Shown here piece after piece: positions 8,286-16,869 of a stretch of 33,048 nucleotides of DNA. Made by a program: the position numbers and the translations under genes. The notes under the pieces were generated by a model. It saw only the letters and a program-made list of their open reading frames with translations. It was not told where the DNA came from and ran no database searches. This stretch comes from an archaeon (GTDB taxonomy: Archaea; Nanobdellota; Nanobdellia; Woesearchaeales; GW2011-AR9). The stretch covers positions 1-33,048 of the forward strand of contig NZCK01000008.1 of assembly GCA_002688265.1 (NCBI GenBank), written 5' to 3'. Every line of letters begins with the position of its first letter. The first letter of the stretch is position 1.

Positions 8286-9092
8286 ATGGCACTTTCAAAA
8301 ATTAAAGCGCACGATATCTTCGAAATCTATACAGATTTTCGCCGCAAAGGACTCTTCACAAAATCACTTCTAAAGCCCGCGCAGTCACATTTTGGAGAAA
8401 GGATTGTCAAAGACGGTGGATTTAACTATCGTAATTGGGAACCTAAACGTAGTAAATTAGCTGCTTATGTGATGAAAGGATGCCCAAACACTGGTATTCG
8501 TTCAGGAAGCGTTGTTCTGTATTTAGGGGCTTCGCACGGACACACACCTAGCTACGTTTCAGATATGATTGGAAAAGAAGGATTTATGTTCTGTTTGGAT
8601 TTTGCACCAAGAGTTATGCGAGATTTAGTTTTCTTATGTGAAGCTAGGGAGAACATGGCACCAATTATGGCTGATGCACATCACCCAGAAACTTATTTGG
8701 ATCGAGTCTCTGAAGTGGATGTGGTATTCCAAGATATTGCACAACGAGACCAAGCAGAAATATTCTTGCGTAACTGTCGTGCTTTTTTGAAAGAAGGAGG
8801 AGTTGGTTTACTCGCTGTGAAAGCTAAAAGTATTAACATCAAAAAAGACCCAAAACAAATCTTTGCTGAAGTTCGTGACATGATTGGAAAAGAATTCATG
8901 ATTACAGATATGCGTGGATTGGAACCGTTTGAAATGGATCATTGTATGATTGTAATTAAGAAAAGGCCGCCTGTTGAAGACACTCCTAAAAAAGAAAGTG
9001 GAAGAAATCGGCGTAGAAATAATAATAATAATAATAATAATTCTCGTGATTCAAATAGACGTGCTCCAGTTAGACCTCGGCGAAGACGATAA
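8286..9092 (+). CDS. flpA: Fibrillarin-like rRNA 2'-O-methyltransferase with Asn/Arg-rich C-terminal tail
   Basis: YRNWEPKRSKLAAYVMKG, VLYLGASHGHTPSYVSDMIG, FCLDFAPRVMRDL, PIMADAHHPETY, VDVVFQDIAQRDQAEIFLRN. Confidence 0.93.
   Translation: MALSKIKAHDIFEIYTDFRRKGLFTKSLLKPAQSHFGERIVKDGGFNYRNWEPKRSKLAAYVMKGCPNTGIRSGSVVLYLGASHGHTPSYVSDMIGKEGFMFCLDFAPRVMRDLVFLCEARENMAPIMADAHHPETYLDRVSEVDVVFQDIAQRDQAEIFLRNCRAFLKEGGVGLLAVKAKSINIKKDPKQIFAEVRDMIGKEFMITDMRGLEPFEMDHCMIVIKKRPPVEDTPKKESGRNRRRNNNNNNNNSRDSNRRAPVRPRRRR
9018..9041 (+). repeat. (AAT)8 in-frame microsatellite encoding Asn8
   Basis: Eight uninterrupted AAT codons in the fibrillarin tail. Confidence 0.9.
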
Positions 9093-9119
9093 TTTGTTGG
9101 GTTTAAAGAAAAATTAAAA

Positions 9120-9350
9120 TTATTCTTCTCTCACATGAATTATCTGCACAGGACAAACTTCAGCAGCTTCTTGATTAGTAGCCTTTTGTTCTTCTGTGAT
9201 CTCTAACTCAAAATGATTGTCTACTTTTTTTGCTCCTTTTAACGTAGAAAGACCTTCCTCATCCATCTCCCAAAAATCTGGACTGATTGCAGCACAAGCA
9301 CCACAAGCTATACAACCTTCCCTCTCATGAACTACTTTGAATTTTGTCAT
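9120..9350 (-). CDS. Small ferredoxin
   Basis: CIACGACAAISPDFWEM ... AAEVCPVQIIHV. Confidence 0.9.
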   Translation of the reverse strand: MTKFKVVHEREGCIACGACAAISPDFWEMDEEGLSTLKGAKKVDNHFELEITEEQKATNQEAAEVCPVQIIHVREE

Positions 9351-9394
9351 AGTCTTATTATTTTGTTAGTTGTTTTTTAAAACTTATGAATTGA

Positions 9395-9426
9395 AAAGAG
9401 AACAAAGGAAAAAAAGAAAAAAGAAA
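9395..9426 (-). terminator. Pyrimidine/T-rich tract 3' of the thioredoxin-like gene
   Basis: Minus-strand T-rich run directly after the stop at 9427; T-tracts are typical archaeal terminators. Confidence 0.35.
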
Positions 9427-9807
9427 CTAAACTTCACAGCCACTTAACTCAGCTAAAGTTCCAAGACTCTGAGCACCCTGGGTTACAGTCCCGTCACCAA
9501 AAATCCAAGTTGGATATCCTGTAACGCCAGCTGCTGCACAAGCTGCTTCCTCCTCAGTACACTCCACATAAGGAGCTGAACTAATAGCATCGCCAAACAT
9601 TTCTTTTTGATCAATACAATGAGGACACCAATAAGCACCATAAAACTTAGCACCAGACTCTGTTAAACATTCCGCTAAAGCTAAAGTCTCTGCGTCTGCT
9701 GTATCTGTGCTACCTGTTGTGCCAGTTGTATCTGTAGTTCCTGTAGTACAAGAAACTAAAAATAACATTGCCACTAAGACAGTAATAATTATTAGATATT
9801 TTTTCAT
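9427..9807 (-). CDS. Lipoprotein with thioredoxin-like domain (CPHC)
   Basis: MKKYLIIITVLVAMLFLVSCTTG lipobox; GAKFYGAYWCPHCIDQKEMFGDAI; GYPTWIFGDG. Confidence 0.85.
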   Translation of the reverse strand: MKKYLIIITVLVAMLFLVSCTTGTTDTTGTTGSTDTADAETLALAECLTESGAKFYGAYWCPHCIDQKEMFGDAISSAPYVECTEEEAACAAAGVTGYPTWIFGDGTVTQGAQSLGTLAELSGCEV

Positions 9808-9855
9808 GATTTCACCTTTATATTTATTCAGACCTTGTTGATGAAAAAGTAGTAC

Positions 9856-10326
9856 TTATACTTTATGGTACTGAATGAAAGACAAAATCCAAAGAGCTCC
9901 AGTTGCGATCCAAGATATAAAGCAGCCCAAACACAAAATTTGGATTATTAACTCTACTGCAATTAAATACACAGTAAAAAGCATTCCAATACTAGTTAGA
10001 ATCAACATTATCTTTGCAAGATTCTTTGAGGTTAAACAAGAGCAAATCCTCTTTGCAAAATTGGGCAATAGCATCAATGATGATATTAACAAGAAAGCAA
10101 GATATGCAACAACACCCAAAAGGGCAATTGGGACTGGCCCAATATCACTATACTCACTTTGAGCCAAATTAGTACAAGAAACAGTAGAATTAATATCACA
10201 AATAGTGTCAGAGCTTTCAGTGCTATAATACAGGTCAGTTAAATAGATTGCAGACATTAAACCGATTATTGTAAAAACTAACATCAATGCTGGAATAATT
10301 TTCTCTTTGAGTTTTTTATCTAACAT
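9856..10326 (-). CDS. VKOR-family membrane protein
   Basis: Four or more TM segments; CDINSTVSCTNLAQSEYSDIGPVPIALLGVVAYLAFL...LIIQILCLGCFISWI. Confidence 0.88.
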   Translation of the reverse strand: MLDKKLKEKIIPALMLVFTIIGLMSAIYLTDLYYSTESSDTICDINSTVSCTNLAQSEYSDIGPVPIALLGVVAYLAFLLISSLMLLPNFAKRICSCLTSKNLAKIMLILTSIGMLFTVYLIAVELIIQILCLGCFISWIATGALWILSFIQYHKV

Positions 10327-10340
10327 CTTATCACAATATC

Positions 10341-11276
10341 TTATTCGTGCTCAGATAAAAATCTTTCTGCATCTAAAGCCGCTGTACAACCAGATCCAGC
10401 TGCAGTAATTGCTTGCCTGTAAGTGTGATCTTGAACATCACCACAAGCAAAAACTCCTTCCATATTAGTATTACTGGATTTTCCTTTTGTTAAAAGGTAT
10501 CCTTTCTTATCTACTTCTAAACCTGTATCTTTAAACAATTCAGTATTAGGTTTATGACCAATCGCTAAGAAAAAACCTTCACAAGGAATCACTGACTCTT
10601 CGCCAGTCTCTTTATTCTTTATTTTAGCACCAGTTACTTTTTTCTCTTCTACATTTTGAACTTCAACTACTTCACTGTTCAGAACAAAATTGATCTTTGG
10701 ATGGTCTTTTGCACGTTGACCCATAATTTTACTAGCTCTAAGTTCATCCCTTCTGTGAATTATTGTTACTTTGCTCGCAAATTTTGTGAGGAAGAGAGCT
10801 TCTTCCATCGCTGAATCTCCTCCACCGATAACCACTACTTCCTTGTCTTTGAAAAATGCACCATCACAAGTTGCACAACTGGTTACTCCTCTACCTAAAA
10901 GTGCTTGCTCTGAATCTAAACCTAACCATTTGGCATCTGCACCGGTGGAAATTATTACAGAATCTGCTGTGAATTCTTTTTCATAAGTTTTTACTTTGAA
11001 AGGTCTTTGTGAGAAGTCAACTCCTGAAACATCTTCAGTTAAAAACTCTGTACCAAAACGTTCTGCTTGTTTTCGCATGACTGAAATTAAGTCCGGTCCG
11101 TTGATTCCCTTTTCAAACCCAGGAAAGTTTTCTACTTCACTAGTTAACATTAATTGACCGCCTGCTTTGTATCCTTCAATACAAAGAGGTTGTAATTCTG
11201 CTCTGGCTGCGTAAATTGCAGCAGTAAGTCCAGCTGGGCCTGCTCCGATAATAATGAGTTTTTTGTGTTCTACCAT
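10341..11276 (-). CDS. trxB: Thioredoxin-disulfide reductase
   Basis: IIGAGPAGLTAAIYAARAELQPL, CATCDGAFFKDKEVVVIGGGDSAMEEALFLT, GVFACGDVQDHTYRQAITAAGSGCTAALDAERFL. Confidence 0.95.
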   Translation of the reverse strand: MVEHKKLIIIGAGPAGLTAAIYAARAELQPLCIEGYKAGGQLMLTSEVENFPGFEKGINGPDLISVMRKQAERFGTEFLTEDVSGVDFSQRPFKVKTYEKEFTADSVIISTGADAKWLGLDSEQALLGRGVTSCATCDGAFFKDKEVVVIGGGDSAMEEALFLTKFASKVTIIHRRDELRASKIMGQRAKDHPKINFVLNSEVVEVQNVEEKKVTGAKIKNKETGEESVIPCEGFFLAIGHKPNTELFKDTGLEVDKKGYLLTKGKSSNTNMEGVFACGDVQDHTYRQAITAAGSGCTAALDAERFLSEHE

Positions 11277-11320
11277 CAGAGAATTGCCTGTTTGACTCTA
11301 TAAAAAAGTTGTGGTGTTGG

Positions 11321-11484
11321 ATTAAGTGTAGAAAATATTGTTTTTGCCAATTTGCGTAGTTCTTTTAATAACACATTGAACGCGTGGCGAGGGATGGCTC
11401 CTCCGGAGTGCCACGCTGTAAGTCTTTTCAGCGAACACGAAGCTCGGCAAAACACTAGCCGCAGGTGAGATTTTCTACACTAAT
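11321..11484. repeat. Long imperfect palindrome (about 160 bp) with GC-rich apical hairpin
   Basis: ATTAAGTGTAGAAAAT (11321-11336) versus the reverse complement of ATTTTCTACACTAAT (11470-11484); inner gtttttgcc/ggcaaaac; apex GCGTGGC...GCCACGC around 11382-11415. Confidence 0.8.
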
Positions 11485-11487
11485 TAA

Positions 11488-12141
11488 CTAGGAATTATCC
11501 CTATGCCTAGCCAAATGAATCCCTAACTCTTTATTTACAAAATCCATATCTTCTTCATTGTTAAGAAAAACTACCTTATTAGCTTCACTATCCATTTGCT
11601 CTACATGGACAAACCATTCTTCATCAGAAAAAATATGTAAATCTAATTTCTCACATAATTTATGTAATGCATTTTTTGCTTCTAAAGTTTCTGAATCCTC
11701 CTGAACAATTACTTCAACCTCAAAAAAGACACTGTGCCCAGGAACTTCAACTATTGCGAATTCATAATCAATCCCCTCTTGACTTAAAAGATATCTCTCA
11801 GAATGCCGTTTAGCCCAAATTACTCGCTCATAACCCAAAAGTTGCAAAGCTCTAAGCAAATTTAAGTATTGATCATCTGCTAATTTGACTGAAACTTCCT
11901 CTCTTGAATCACTGCCACCTCATTTACCTTTCTTAATACTTAGTTCTGCTCTGCCATTAGTAATCTTTGATCGGACATCTAACCCAGAGCCATCGTCATT
12001 CTTTAAAGCCTCAAGATCCATGCAACATAACATTTGCCGCTCTTTTCTTCCTAAGTATTTACTATTCTCTTTTAAAAAAGATAATAATTCTTGATGTTGA
12101 TTGTCGGTTAGAGGGCCTCTCACTTCTACTTCAATTTCCAT
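11488..12141 (-). pseudogene. CYTH-domain protein interrupted by one in-frame TGA (11920-11922)
   Basis: The listed ORFs 11920..12141 and 11488..11859 are in the same frame. Joined: MEIEVEVRGPL...SIKKGK*GGSDSREEVSVKLADDQYLNLLRALQLLGYERVIWAKRHS..., a CYTH-like architecture. Confidence 0.75.
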
Positions 12142-12216
12142 AATGGAAGTTGTGATTTTCTTAATATAAAAAATATTTGGCTAAAATACTTAAATGAAAT
12201 GGTCTCCTTATTTGTC

Positions 12217-12753
12217 ATGCAAACAGAATATGAACTAAGGATACTGGATATTGATGTTGATAGTGTTATATCTAAGTTGAAATCTTTAGGAGCTAAGCAC
12301 ATTAAAAGAAGTAAAATGAAACGTTTGGTATACGATTTAGATATAAAACCAGGTGTTTTAAAAAAATGGCTTAGGCTACGGACAGATGAAGAAATAACAA
12401 CCCTAACTGTAAAAGAAATTACAAAACAAAGTATTGACGGAACAAAAGAGATTGAAATTGAAGTAAGTGATTTTGAGGAAACAAGAAAATTGATCGCATC
12501 TCTTGGTTTTAAAGAAAGATTCTACCAAGAAAACAAACGATGTAGTTGGGATTTGGATGGAGTTAAGGTAGAAATTGATACTTGGCCATTAATTCCCACC
12601 TATATAGAAATTGAGGGCAATAGTAAAGAAGATGTTGAGAAAACTGTTTTGAAATTAGGATTTACAATGGATCAAACAACAGCCATTGATGTGAAAAAAG
12701 TTCATGCGAAATATGGAATAGATATTCATACCATCAGAAAAATGACATTTTAA
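12217..12753 (+). CDS. CYTH-domain (class IV adenylate cyclase / thiamine-triphosphatase-like) protein
   Basis: EYELRILDIDVDSVISKLKSLGA, LRLRTDEEITTLTVKEI, KEIEIEVSDFEETRKLIASLGF, KVEIDTWPLIPTYIEIEG. ATG 12217 preferred; ORF listed from 12199. Confidence 0.85.
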   Translation: MQTEYELRILDIDVDSVISKLKSLGAKHIKRSKMKRLVYDLDIKPGVLKKWLRLRTDEEITTLTVKEITKQSIDGTKEIEIEVSDFEETRKLIASLGFKERFYQENKRCSWDLDGVKVEIDTWPLIPTYIEIEGNSKEDVEKTVLKLGFTMDQTTAIDVKKVHAKYGIDIHTIRKMTF

Positions 12754-12818
12754 GTTTTGTAGAAAAATAAGGATTTTCAACCTATCCTCTGCAATAGGAG
12801 ATTCATTGCACCAAAAAC

Positions 12819-12826
12819 TTTATATA
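12819..12826 (+). promoter_or_regulatory. Archaeal TATA box for the PRC-barrel gene
   Basis: caaaaacTTTATATAaag about 50 nt upstream of ATG 12874. Confidence 0.55.
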
Positions 12827-12873
12827 AAGAATTTAGCTTAGCTTTTATATTATAATCAGGTAGAAATAGAGGG

Positions 12874-13140
12874 ATGTACATGGAAAAGGACAAAAATTAT
12901 TCTCGCGAAATCATGAGTAAGACAGTAGTATCCAAAATGGGTAAGAAATTTGGAGAAGTAGGAGATTTAGTATTCGAAGTTAGTTCAGGAGAATTAATTC
13001 ACTTGGTTCTGAAGAATCCTACATCGTATACTGATAAATTAGAACTTGAAAAAGACAAAGAAGGAAACCAATTAATTCCATTCTCTGCTGTAATTGCAAC
13101 TGGAGACTTCATTGTTGTTTCTGAAGAAGATATTATTTAG
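12874..13140 (+). CDS. PRC-barrel domain protein
   Basis: SREIMSKTVVSKMGKKFGEVGDLVFEVSSGELIHLVLKNP ... IPFSAVIATGDFIVV. Confidence 0.88.
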   Translation: MYMEKDKNYSREIMSKTVVSKMGKKFGEVGDLVFEVSSGELIHLVLKNPTSYTDKLELEKDKEGNQLIPFSAVIATGDFIVVSEEDII

Positions 13141-13230
13141 ATTTAATTTTTTATTTGTTTAATTTTTTTGATTGTTGGTTGTTAGAGTTATTTCTATAAA
13201 TTAGAACTGAGAAGAAAAAAGAATGAAGGT

Positions 13231-15054
13231 TTATGCTACCCTCTTGAAATAAACTGCTTCATTTTCACCAGGACCTGTTCCCGCACCAAGGAACCTTGCG
13301 TCAGTTAGACCTTCAACTGTTGCTAAAAGATTCTGAAGTTCATATGGTACTTCTTCTGAATCAGTATTAATTGGATTCTTCTTCAAACCATCCATTACTC
13401 GAACTATTGGCGTACAATGTTCTAAAACTTCTGTATTTGGCATGCTATCTCCAATTCTTATTACATGCCCTGTTCGATAACGCTTACCATTACAATCAAG
13501 ATAGGTACCTTGTTCGTCAGCATGCAAATTAGCAGAAACATTGTCTTCAGGTAAGGATACAGCATAACCCACCGTTAGCCCTACCTGGCCGTACAAATTT
13601 GCTCGATCAATTGCAGTCAAAAAACCGTTTGGTCCCTGTGCCCTAACTACTTCAGCAAGAGCAACACAATCAAGCCAACCAGTGATCCTTGGTTTACAAG
13701 TTGTTGCACCTTTCTCATTAAGTTCTCTTGCGGAAGTTATGGCCATAGCAACACCACTGTTATATGTTCCAGTATTATCTATGTATTCGAAAGGACTAAC
13801 TATTCCATTATCTTGGACATTACGAAAATATTGCTCATGAATAAAATCAAAATCAGAGCAGATTTCGTCACCTAATTGTTTTAAATTGATAACTCCTGCT
13901 TCTGCTAAAACATTAGATCCACAAAAAGCAAAAGGAACGTTTCCCCTTCCTACTCGACTGGTCCCAGGAGCTTTTTGGATCGAAACTACAAATGGTTGAT
14001 ATTTTGTTATGTCAACATTTTGACCAGAAAGCGCAGCACTGGCAGTTACACCATAAGAAGTCCCGTCTCTATGACCTACTTCATTATCGTTAGACAAGAA
14101 ATGCCCTTGAGTTAATTCGAAAAGTACTCTTTTTCCTTTATCTAAAGCTTTTTGAATTATCTCTCTAGTACAAACCCTATTCTCAAAAGGCGAATCAGGA
14201 ATTAATCCCTGATATTCATTCGTTAAATTTTGAATTGCAACTTCAAGTCCATCTTCGTGATGGGTCTTTGCAAAATTATAAACATGATCAGGCACTCGTT
14301 TAGGATTTCTATCTCTTAAAGTTGTTAACTGATCTAAGACAGCCCCAGTATCTCCAAGATGAGGTGTTGCAGCAATAAAACCTTCATAAGCTAACATGTC
14401 TCTTTGAAGTTTAGATTCCACATGTGTTGATGGCCTAACTAAATCATCTAAACGCAGTGCGGTTTTTCTCCTAATTGACTCATTGACACCTTTGATACCC
14501 TTACCTGTCGAAGCATTAGTTAAGGAACCTAAAACGTCCATTATCCTATGAGCAGGAGTTGTAACATAACAATTTCCAAACATTAAGTTGTCTAAAGGTT
14601 TGCCTCTTTCCTGCAGAGGTTTAATCTCATTTTCCATTACACTGACTGGATCAAAAAATGTTTCAGAACCAATTAGACAAGGTATTCCGTGACCTGTTGC
14701 TGAAGGCAGCGCATGTAGCACAATCTTTTCACCAGTTTCAGGATCAATGTAAGAACGACCAGTATTTTCCCCACCAATCAACCTTACCACAAGATCACAT
14801 TCTCTTGCTAACCGATTTCCTAATTTTCCTTTACCTTCGTCACCATAAAATCCGCCACAGGCAACAATTACTTGGTAATCTTCAATTAAAGGTAACACAA
14901 CATCTTCAAATGTGGCAATTTTATAATTAAACTCAAAAGTTCTTGTTAAATCTGGAATTGCATCGATTCCAGAAACTCTTTGATACATGAGAATTGCGCG
15001 ATCGTGTGCCCTTTCTAGAACTTTCTTATCTAAAACTACTTCCTCTAAACCCAT
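13231..15054 (-). CDS. Divergent adenylosuccinate synthetase (PurA)-family protein with N-terminal extension
   Basis: CGGFYGDEGKGKLGNRLA (GDEGKGK), GGENTGRS (versus GGHNAGHT), TGKGIKGVNES, ELTQGHFLS, GTSYGVTASAALSG, KGATTCKPRITGWLDCVAL. Confidence 0.85.
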   Translation of the reverse strand: MGLEEVVLDKKVLERAHDRAILMYQRVSGIDAIPDLTRTFEFNYKIATFEDVVLPLIEDYQVIVACGGFYGDEGKGKLGNRLARECDLVVRLIGGENTGRSYIDPETGEKIVLHALPSATGHGIPCLIGSETFFDPVSVMENEIKPLQERGKPLDNLMFGNCYVTTPAHRIMDVLGSLTNASTGKGIKGVNESIRRKTALRLDDLVRPSTHVESKLQRDMLAYEGFIAATPHLGDTGAVLDQLTTLRDRNPKRVPDHVYNFAKTHHEDGLEVAIQNLTNEYQGLIPDSPFENRVCTREIIQKALDKGKRVLFELTQGHFLSNDNEVGHRDGTSYGVTASAALSGQNVDITKYQPFVVSIQKAPGTSRVGRGNVPFAFCGSNVLAEAGVINLKQLGDEICSDFDFIHEQYFRNVQDNGIVSPFEYIDNTGTYNSGVAMAITSARELNEKGATTCKPRITGWLDCVALAEVVRAQGPNGFLTAIDRANLYGQVGLTVGYAVSLPEDNVSANLHADEQGTYLDCNGKRYRTGHVIRIGDSMPNTEVLEHCTPIVRVMDGLKKNPINTDSEEVPYELQNLLATVEGLTDARFLGAGTGPGENEAVYFKRVA

Positions 15055-15168
15055 ACTATTTCTCTTGAAATGGGACCAGAATCCTTTTTATTGTTTTCGA
15101 GTTTGAAGAAGAGATTTGTTTAAAAATAATAAAAGATTAATAATTAAAAATTAAAAAAAAGATAAAAA

Positions 15169-16170
15169 TTAATTGTCTCTTATGTAAAAAGATCCGCCGG
15201 TTTCTGTTGCTAAACTCATTAAATCTGCTTTAGTTCCAGCACTATAAACTCCAGCACCAACTACATTAATTTTAGTTCCATTTCTCTGAGCCAAACTAAT
15301 TACTGAACTAAGAGATCCACCATTAGTCTCTTCACCATCAGAAATAACTGTTAATTCAGAAACTCCTTTTCTTAATACTTCTTCAATTGAAGCGTATAAA
15401 GGAGTCCCACCACAGGTACTTGCTTGAGTAGGATCAATTTCTTCAACACCAGTACAATCGTTGAATGCATACACAACTGCGCCATCGTCAAATTTATGAG
15501 TTCTGATAATACCTACTTCATCAGCCATTGAACCACTTAGATCTACCAAATAAGGTGGTGGTAATTCTGCTAAAGCTTGTGAAATAATTTGACCTTTAAC
15601 AGTAACTGGTTCTGCTCGTTTAAAATATTGAGGACGAAGAGTTACTCTTCGATCTCTTTTCATCTCTTCTTTAGTCATTCCATCAGCTGATGCTTCACCA
15701 TGAGAAACAGTTGTAATTCCTGATCTGTTTAGATAATGAGCAACGCCATCTGCTCTCTTTTGACCTAGAGCAACATTGTCTTCAAGTGATCCACGATCAT
15801 CAGCGTAACCTTCTACAATCCAAGCATCAGCATTTGCATGTTGCCTCTTAAAAGCTGCCAGATCTGCAATATCATTAGAAAACATTGTATCACTATTAGT
15901 TCTAAAATAAACAGTCAATGAATCTCCAGTAGTTTCATTTGTAAGGTCTACAATTTTACTAGACCCATCTCTATATCTAATAGTCTCAGGAGTTGCCATA
16001 TCAATAGCATCATATTTTCCTGTAATATCTTCTAATTGTGGCCCAGTACTTGGACTAACCACAGTAGTTTGTGGAACACCAGTTGGTGTTACTGGAATTG
16101 GTTCTTCACTACAACCAGATAAAGCTGCAGTCAAACCTAAAGTAGCGATTAATGTAGTTAATTTTTTCAT
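15169..16170 (-). CDS. Lipoprotein with OmpA/Pal-like domain fused to a von Willebrand factor A domain
   Basis: Lipobox AALSGC; OmpA: LTVYFRTNSDTMFSNDIADL...AWIVEGYADDRGSLEDNVALGQKRADGVAHYLNRSGI; VWA MIDAS: VDLSGSM...GGTPLY...VISDGEET. Confidence 0.88.
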   Translation of the reverse strand: MKKLTTLIATLGLTAALSGCSEEPIPVTPTGVPQTTVVSPSTGPQLEDITGKYDAIDMATPETIRYRDGSSKIVDLTNETTGDSLTVYFRTNSDTMFSNDIADLAAFKRQHANADAWIVEGYADDRGSLEDNVALGQKRADGVAHYLNRSGITTVSHGEASADGMTKEEMKRDRRVTLRPQYFKRAEPVTVKGQIISQALAELPPPYLVDLSGSMADEVGIIRTHKFDDGAVVYAFNDCTGVEEIDPTQASTCGGTPLYASIEEVLRKGVSELTVISDGEETNGGSLSSVISLAQRNGTKINVVGAGVYSAGTKADLMSLATETGGSFYIRDN

Positions 16171-16344
16171 GTTAATTTCCTCGGTTGTTTTTAGTTAAAT
16201 TATATTAAAATTCTTAGTTAGTTTCTTCAATTTAACCCCATTTATAAATTTTGTGGATAATTTATCACTAACTAGTAGTCTATTGCTAGTTGGGCTACAA
16301 AACCAAGATTATTACTGAAAAATCATAGAATTGTTAAATACATA

Positions 16345-16812
16345 TTAGTTATTACTAAACTCAGTATCAACTGCCTTCAAATACTCTTTAACCCTAGAAA
16401 CTATTGATCTTAACAAGAATTTCTCAATCTTTTCATCAAATAACTCTGCCAACGGTGCAAACTCAGAAATACGATACAAATTAGCATTGGTTTCAATCAA
16501 ATGTAAATCTTTAAGCCTTTTTAGCTGACGTCTAACATTACTAGCTGCAATTCCAAGCATTGGAAGCTGAGCTGATTTTCGCATATCCATCACATGATTC
16601 TTAATTTCTTCAGAATGTAACTCCTCTTTTCGCTGCCGAGCTTTGAGTAAAACAAGTAGAATGTCAACAATCACATCCCGAGAATCGCCTGGTTGAAGTA
16701 AACCAAGTGAGAGGCAAATACGTCTAACTAGATCTCTTCCTGTCAGATTTGGCTTCTCATACCTACGCAGAGTTAATTCTGCTAGTGGCGTATCAATGCT
16801 TATTTTTCCCAT
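16345..16812 (-). CDS. Putative (winged) HTH regulator
   Basis: NVRRQLKRLKDLHLIETNANLYRISEFAPL resembles a wHTH; start probably MGKISIDTPL (ORF listed to 16827). Confidence 0.5.
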   Translation of the reverse strand: MGKISIDTPLAELTLRRYEKPNLTGRDLVRRICLSLGLLQPGDSRDVIVDILLVLLKARQRKEELHSEEIKNHVMDMRKSAQLPMLGIAASNVRRQLKRLKDLHLIETNANLYRISEFAPLAELFDEKIEKFLLRSIVSRVKEYLKAVDTEFSNN

Positions 16813-16869
16813 AACACCTCTCCCCAAGATTTTAGTAATATCTTCCCCCTCTTAATAGTTTCGATATAC

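Noticed and set aside
11381-11480. GC-rich patch considered as a tRNA or C/D box RNA
   Set aside because: No cloverleaf, T-loop GTTCRANNC or clear C/D boxes; better explained as the apex of a long palindrome.
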